DNA of 6,741 nucleotides, taken from NCBI GenBank assembly GCA_003529225.1, contig DOJM01000349.1, positions 2,794-9,534 on the forward strand, given 5' to 3'. Numbering within the stretch: the first letter of the stretch is position 1; each line of letters opens with the position of its first letter. The notes beneath the pieces were generated by a model. It did no database searches and had not been told where the DNA came from. It saw only the letters and a list, made by a program, of their open reading frames with translations. This DNA comes from Paenibacillus sp. (GTDB lineage: Bacteria > Bacillota > Bacilli > Paenibacillales > Paenibacillaceae). Shown piece by piece: positions 3,793 through 6,741 of the stretch. Both the position numbers and the translations under genes were made by a program.

Positions 3793-6177
3793 ATGAATGA
3801 AAAATTTACAGATTACGCCGATACAGGATATTCGATCGCTGAGCAGAAGGCGGCTCAGTATTTTGCATCTCTTCGTGAACAGTTCAAAGAAAAAACTTAT
3901 GTGTCTACCTTGATTGAAGATTTTCAATTGTGGAAGAAGAACCATATTCATCGCCGTTCATGGTTGTCCTTTTTATCAAAAGGAAAAAGGAAACCTGATT
4001 CTCAGGATTATCATAGATATCTAGGATGGCTGAATCAAACCGGTAAATTGGATGATTATTTGGATCGAAGTGTTTCCTATCTTTATATGAGAGATCTGGG
4101 GCAAGCTTTGGATTCGCCGAATACACAGCTCCGGATTAAGCGTATGGTTGCCGACATTAGAAATCAGATGATTCTTCCAGGCTCCACAAGTTCGGAGGAT
4201 CAGTCGGATTTCATGAGTTTCACTGGGATTTACCGTTGGGCTCAGAAGGAAGGCGTTGAAACGGCCACGATTTGGGTGATAGACAAACTTAAGCAGGTAT
4301 CAGCACATCTTCCGAAGGAAATGAATCCCGAGCAAGCGCAGCGTAAATTAATCAAGATCATTATTGGGGTGATTCTCCATGTGATGGAAGAGATGGACGA
4401 TGACATACCACCTGTGGAGCGATCCAAGAGGATTGGTGAAGCCATTAGACTTGGTTATTCATATGGCCTAACTTATCCATTCATTGATGATCTCCTTGAT
4501 TCCAGTGTCTTAACCGACCAAGAGAAAGAACAATATTCTCATATGATACGCACCGCGATCCTTAATAGAGTTGTACCGGAATTGGGTGAATGGTCCGGAG
4601 AGAACATGCCGTTCATTCGATTTGTACATTCGGAGCTTAAGGAGGCTTTTGAGTATATAAGAGGGTATCAGCGGGAAGACATGCAGGATGCATTTTTCGA
4701 GCAATCCTTTGTGTTTTTTCATTCCCAGGAGTTAGATCGAATCAAGGATCCTTCTAACCCTGAATACAGCAATGAGGAGCTTTTTATACCCGTCATTTTA
4801 AAATCTTCTTCTTCACGTTTAATCGTCAGATCCGTAATTAGTGCTCCAACAGATGACGGATTTGATCAACGCACCTTTTTCTATGGGTTATATAATCAGC
4901 TGGCTGATGATTTTGCGGATATGTTTGACGATATGAAAGCGGGAGCGGTAACCCCCTATACTTATTATTTAAAATACCGTGGCCAACGTACAGATCTGAT
5001 CAATCCTTTTGAATTATACTGGACGGTTATTTCCCATTTAATACACACCGTGTATCGCTCTGATCCTAAAACCCGTGAGGTAATCTTAGATCGAGCCATC
5101 AATGGACTCAAGCGCTGTAAAGAACGTGTAGGGGTTGAAAAGTATAAAGAGATCATGGAGATCTTTGCTTCTGGTCAACCAGCATTTAACCTTGTTGTGC
5201 AGCAGATGGTGCAGAAAGCAGATGATGTGGATTTTTTCGATAAACTGCTCAGGGATCAGTTGCTTTTGAATCTAAAAAACAGCAAGAAGGAAAAAGTGGA
5301 ATTTCGAGATACGATCCAAAAGGTCCGCGATCAAATCAATAAACAATTGCTGATAGCCAAGCCAGACGGGACGCCAGAAATGAAAGAGCTGCTTATTGAT
5401 GCGGCTAATTATAGTCTAGCAGGCGACGGCAAGCGGATAAGGCCTATATTGACTTGGGTCATGGGTGTTAACGAATATGGTCTAGATGCATCGGCAATTG
5501 TGCCGCTTCTGAGATCTTTGGAATATATGCATACCGCTTCTCTAATCTTCGATGATCTTCCGTCCCAGGATAATGCCTCAACCCGAAGGGGGCGTGCAAC
5601 TCTACACGAAGTGTATAATAGCTCCACAGCGGAGTTAACGGGTCTATTTTTGATTCAGAAGTCAATCGAGGAACAGGCGTCGCTTCATTCTTTTGATGCA
5701 AAAGCTGTGCTTGCTTTGATGCAATATTCAGCCCAAAAAGCAGAAGATACATGTATGGGTCAGGCAATGGATCTGAATTCTAAGGGGAAAGTATTGACGC
5801 TAGAGCAATTAAATATGATTTGCTTTTATAAGACCGGAATTGCATTTGAAGCTTCTCTAGTGATGCCAGCGATTCTGGCTCAGGTTAAGGAATCTGAAGT
5901 TCTGGCTTTGAAAAAATTTGCCTATCATGCGGGGATTGCCTTCCAGATTAAAGATGATTTGCTCGATTTGGAAGGAGATCACCATTTACTCGGTAAGCCA
6001 ATAGGTCAGGATGTGGAGAATAACAATTCAACATTTGTATCTATCCTTGGTGCAGACGGCGCAAGAAAAGAGATGTGGGAACACTACTGTCTCGCCATGG
6101 AAGCGTTAAAGGAGATCCCTCGAAATATTGCTTTTCTGAAGCATTTATTGAATTACATGATTAATCGAAATCGATAA
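3793..6177 (+). CDS. Two-part isoprenoid enzyme: class I-like N-terminal region fused to a trans-prenyl diphosphate synthase
   Basis: 794 residues, more than twice the usual ~300 of a stand-alone FPP/GGPP synthase. The C-terminal part (about 490-794) is a full polyprenyl synthetase, which adds isopentenyl diphosphate to allylic diphosphates. It has GDGKRIRP (K547), the first Asp-rich motif DDLPSQD (587-593) with RRGR after it, GQAMDLNSKGK, the KTG block, and the second motif DDLLDLEGD (721-729). It ends in NYMINRNR, much like E. coli IspA. Ala582, five residues before the first motif, and the two-residue insertion in that motif fit type II GGPP synthases, suggesting C20. The Lys normally found in the late K-S/T-T motif is Asn745. 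The N-terminal part is unrecognised by name. It has IDDLLD (D232, D233, D236) and DDFADMFDD (D372-D380), 140 residues apart, against 134 in the C-terminal domain, so it may be a second class I terpenoid fold. It lacks the RRG after its first motif and a clear RY pair, so cyclase, structural or inactive roles all remain open. No membrane or signal segments are seen. Confidence 0.85.
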   Translation: MNEKFTDYADTGYSIAEQKAAQYFASLREQFKEKTYVSTLIEDFQLWKKNHIHRRSWLSFLSKGKRKPDSQDYHRYLGWLNQTGKLDDYLDRSVSYLYMRDLGQALDSPNTQLRIKRMVADIRNQMILPGSTSSEDQSDFMSFTGIYRWAQKEGVETATIWVIDKLKQVSAHLPKEMNPEQAQRKLIKIIIGVILHVMEEMDDDIPPVERSKRIGEAIRLGYSYGLTYPFIDDLLDSSVLTDQEKEQYSHMIRTAILNRVVPELGEWSGENMPFIRFVHSELKEAFEYIRGYQREDMQDAFFEQSFVFFHSQELDRIKDPSNPEYSNEELFIPVILKSSSSRLIVRSVISAPTDDGFDQRTFFYGLYNQLADDFADMFDDMKAGAVTPYTYYLKYRGQRTDLINPFELYWTVISHLIHTVYRSDPKTREVILDRAINGLKRCKERVGVEKYKEIMEIFASGQPAFNLVVQQMVQKADDVDFFDKLLRDQLLLNLKNSKKEKVEFRDTIQKVRDQINKQLLIAKPDGTPEMKELLIDAANYSLAGDGKRIRPILTWVMGVNEYGLDASAIVPLLRSLEYMHTASLIFDDLPSQDNASTRRGRATLHEVYNSSTAELTGLFLIQKSIEEQASLHSFDAKAVLALMQYSAQKAEDTCMGQAMDLNSKGKVLTLEQLNMICFYKTGIAFEASLVMPAILAQVKESEVLALKKFAYHAGIAFQIKDDLLDLEGDHHLLGKPIGQDVENNNSTFVSILGADGARKEMWEHYCLAMEALKEIPRNIAFLKHLLNYMINRNR

Positions 6178-6187
6178 TTGATTATAG

Positions 6188-6216
6188 AGTGTTGGCATTA
6201 TTGCCAGCACTTTTTT
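6188..6216 (+). terminator. Rho-independent terminator after the fusion gene
   Basis: AGTGTTGGCA (6188-6197) pairs with TGCCAGCACT (6202-6211), with one G-T pair and loop TTAT. T continues to 6216, and a second T-run lies a few bases on. It starts ten bases after the stop codon, so the fusion gene is the last of its transcript. Confidence 0.88.
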
Positions 6217-6261
6217 GTATTTTTTTGCAGATTATTAGTTCTTTACTATAATTGGATTTTA

Positions 6262-6290
6262 TTGTTTATAATCGAAACTGCGTGTATGAT
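6262..6290 (+). promoter_or_regulatory. Candidate promoter of the sugar phosphate isomerase gene
   Basis: TTGTTT (6262-6267) with a 17-bp gap to TATGAT (6285-6290, five of six) is one option. A perfect TATAAT at 6267-6272 with TTTACT at 6242-6247 (19-bp gap) is another. Both lie between the terminator at 6188-6216 and the ribosome-binding site GAGGTG at 6311-6316. Confidence 0.4.
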
Positions 6291-6322
6291 GAAGTTGAAA
6301 ATAGATAAAAGAGGTGTAACTT

Positions 6323-6741
6323 GTGAAGCTAGGGATTTTCTCTAAAGTATACTCGAACTATGAACTGGAGATCGCCTTACACAAAATCAAAGCCCAAGGC
6401 ATGAGTACCGTTCAATTTAATTTTGCTAACGTGGGGTTGGCGAGTTTACCTAAAGAAATTAGTCAGGAGATTACCCTTCAAATCAAAGAAGCATCAATAA
6501 ACAGTGGAGTTAGCATTGCTGTGATCTCAGGAACGTTTAATACGCTAGAGCTAAATGAGGAGAAGAAAGTTGAAAATCAGCAGTGTTTTAAGACTGTAGT
6601 TGAGGCTGCAGCTGCATTAGCTGTTCCGTATGTTTCGATTTCTACAGGTAGTTTGAACCAAGAAGATTTCTGGAGTCCTCATCCTGACAATCATACAGTG
6701 AGGGCATGGTCACTATTGCAAGATAGTCTTGCATGGATGCT
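6323..6741 (+). CDS. Sugar phosphate isomerase/epimerase family protein, 3' end beyond the window
   Basis: The frame is open from GTG 6323 to the window edge, 139 full codons. GAGGTG at 6311-6316 is a good ribosome-binding site six bases upstream. The protein starts KLGIFSKVYSNYELEIALHK and goes on with VQFNFANVGLASLPKEI, VISGTFNTLEL, and then VPYVSISTGSLNQEDFW and SPHPDN. This is the pattern of the TIM-barrel AP-endonuclease-2/xylose-isomerase-like family: beta1 with GIF, a VxFNF-type strand, SGTFN, and a (C/S)TG...W..HPDN block. Such proteins are usually metal-dependent sugar isomerases or epimerases of about 260-280 residues, so about half is missing here. Substrate cannot be told. It has its own promoter region after a terminator, so it need not work with the prenyl synthase. 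Confidence 0.82.
   Translation, partial: MKLGIFSKVYSNYELEIALHKIKAQGMSTVQFNFANVGLASLPKEISQEITLQIKEASINSGVSIAVISGTFNTLELNEEKKVENQQCFKTVVEAAAALAVPYVSISTGSLNQEDFWSPHPDNHTVRAWSLLQDSLAWM

Noticed and set aside
5468..5767. A 99-codon minus-strand frame inside the prenyl synthase domain
   Set aside because: It lies wholly opposite conserved catalytic motifs of the plus-strand enzyme and its translation looks like no protein family.

Overview
The window looks like chromosomal DNA from a low-to-moderate GC Gram-positive bacterium. A Paenibacillus or close relative is my best guess. The reasons are strong Shine-Dalgarno sequences, several hairpin-plus-T-run terminators, a lipobox lipoprotein, and the style of the MarR, GAF-like/LuxR and sugar-phosphate isomerase proteins. 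No mobile element, RNA gene or CRISPR array is visible.

Layout from left to right. Positions 5-50 hold the terminator of a gene outside the window. A secreted lipoprotein gene follows on the plus strand (128-672), broken into two frames at an A-run. It converges with a minus-strand pair on a long perfect bidirectional terminator (791-838). That pair is a LuxR-type regulator (1307-2392) followed by a MarR-type regulator (856-1288), and the MarR gene is also broken at an A-run. The LuxR gene is divergent from a plus-strand saccharopine-dehydrogenase-like oxidoreductase (about 2522-3616). The 120-bp divergent region is dense in signals: TATAAT boxes on both strands, a 16-bp dyad between them, and a Fur-like palindrome over the rightward promoter. 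After a terminator, a separately promoted gene (3793-6177) encodes a 794-residue protein. Its C-terminal third is a complete class I trans-prenyl diphosphate synthase, and its long N-terminal part carries two further Asp-rich motifs at nearly the same spacing. After another terminator, the start of a sugar phosphate isomerase/epimerase gene (6323 onward) runs off the right edge.

The most interesting element is the large prenyl synthase fusion. It may be a bacterial two-domain isoprenoid enzyme in the same order (class I-like domain, then prenyltransferase) as the fungal chimeric terpene synthases. The C-terminal domain has type II GGPP-synthase-like features, suggesting a C20 or longer product. 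The neighbouring NAD(P)-binding oxidoreductase and LuxR regulator could belong with it in an isoprenoid pathway, but each gene has its own terminator, so that link is inference. The two frameshifts, both at runs of four A/T, could be real decay or consensus errors, and this should be settled before either gene is called a pseudogene.
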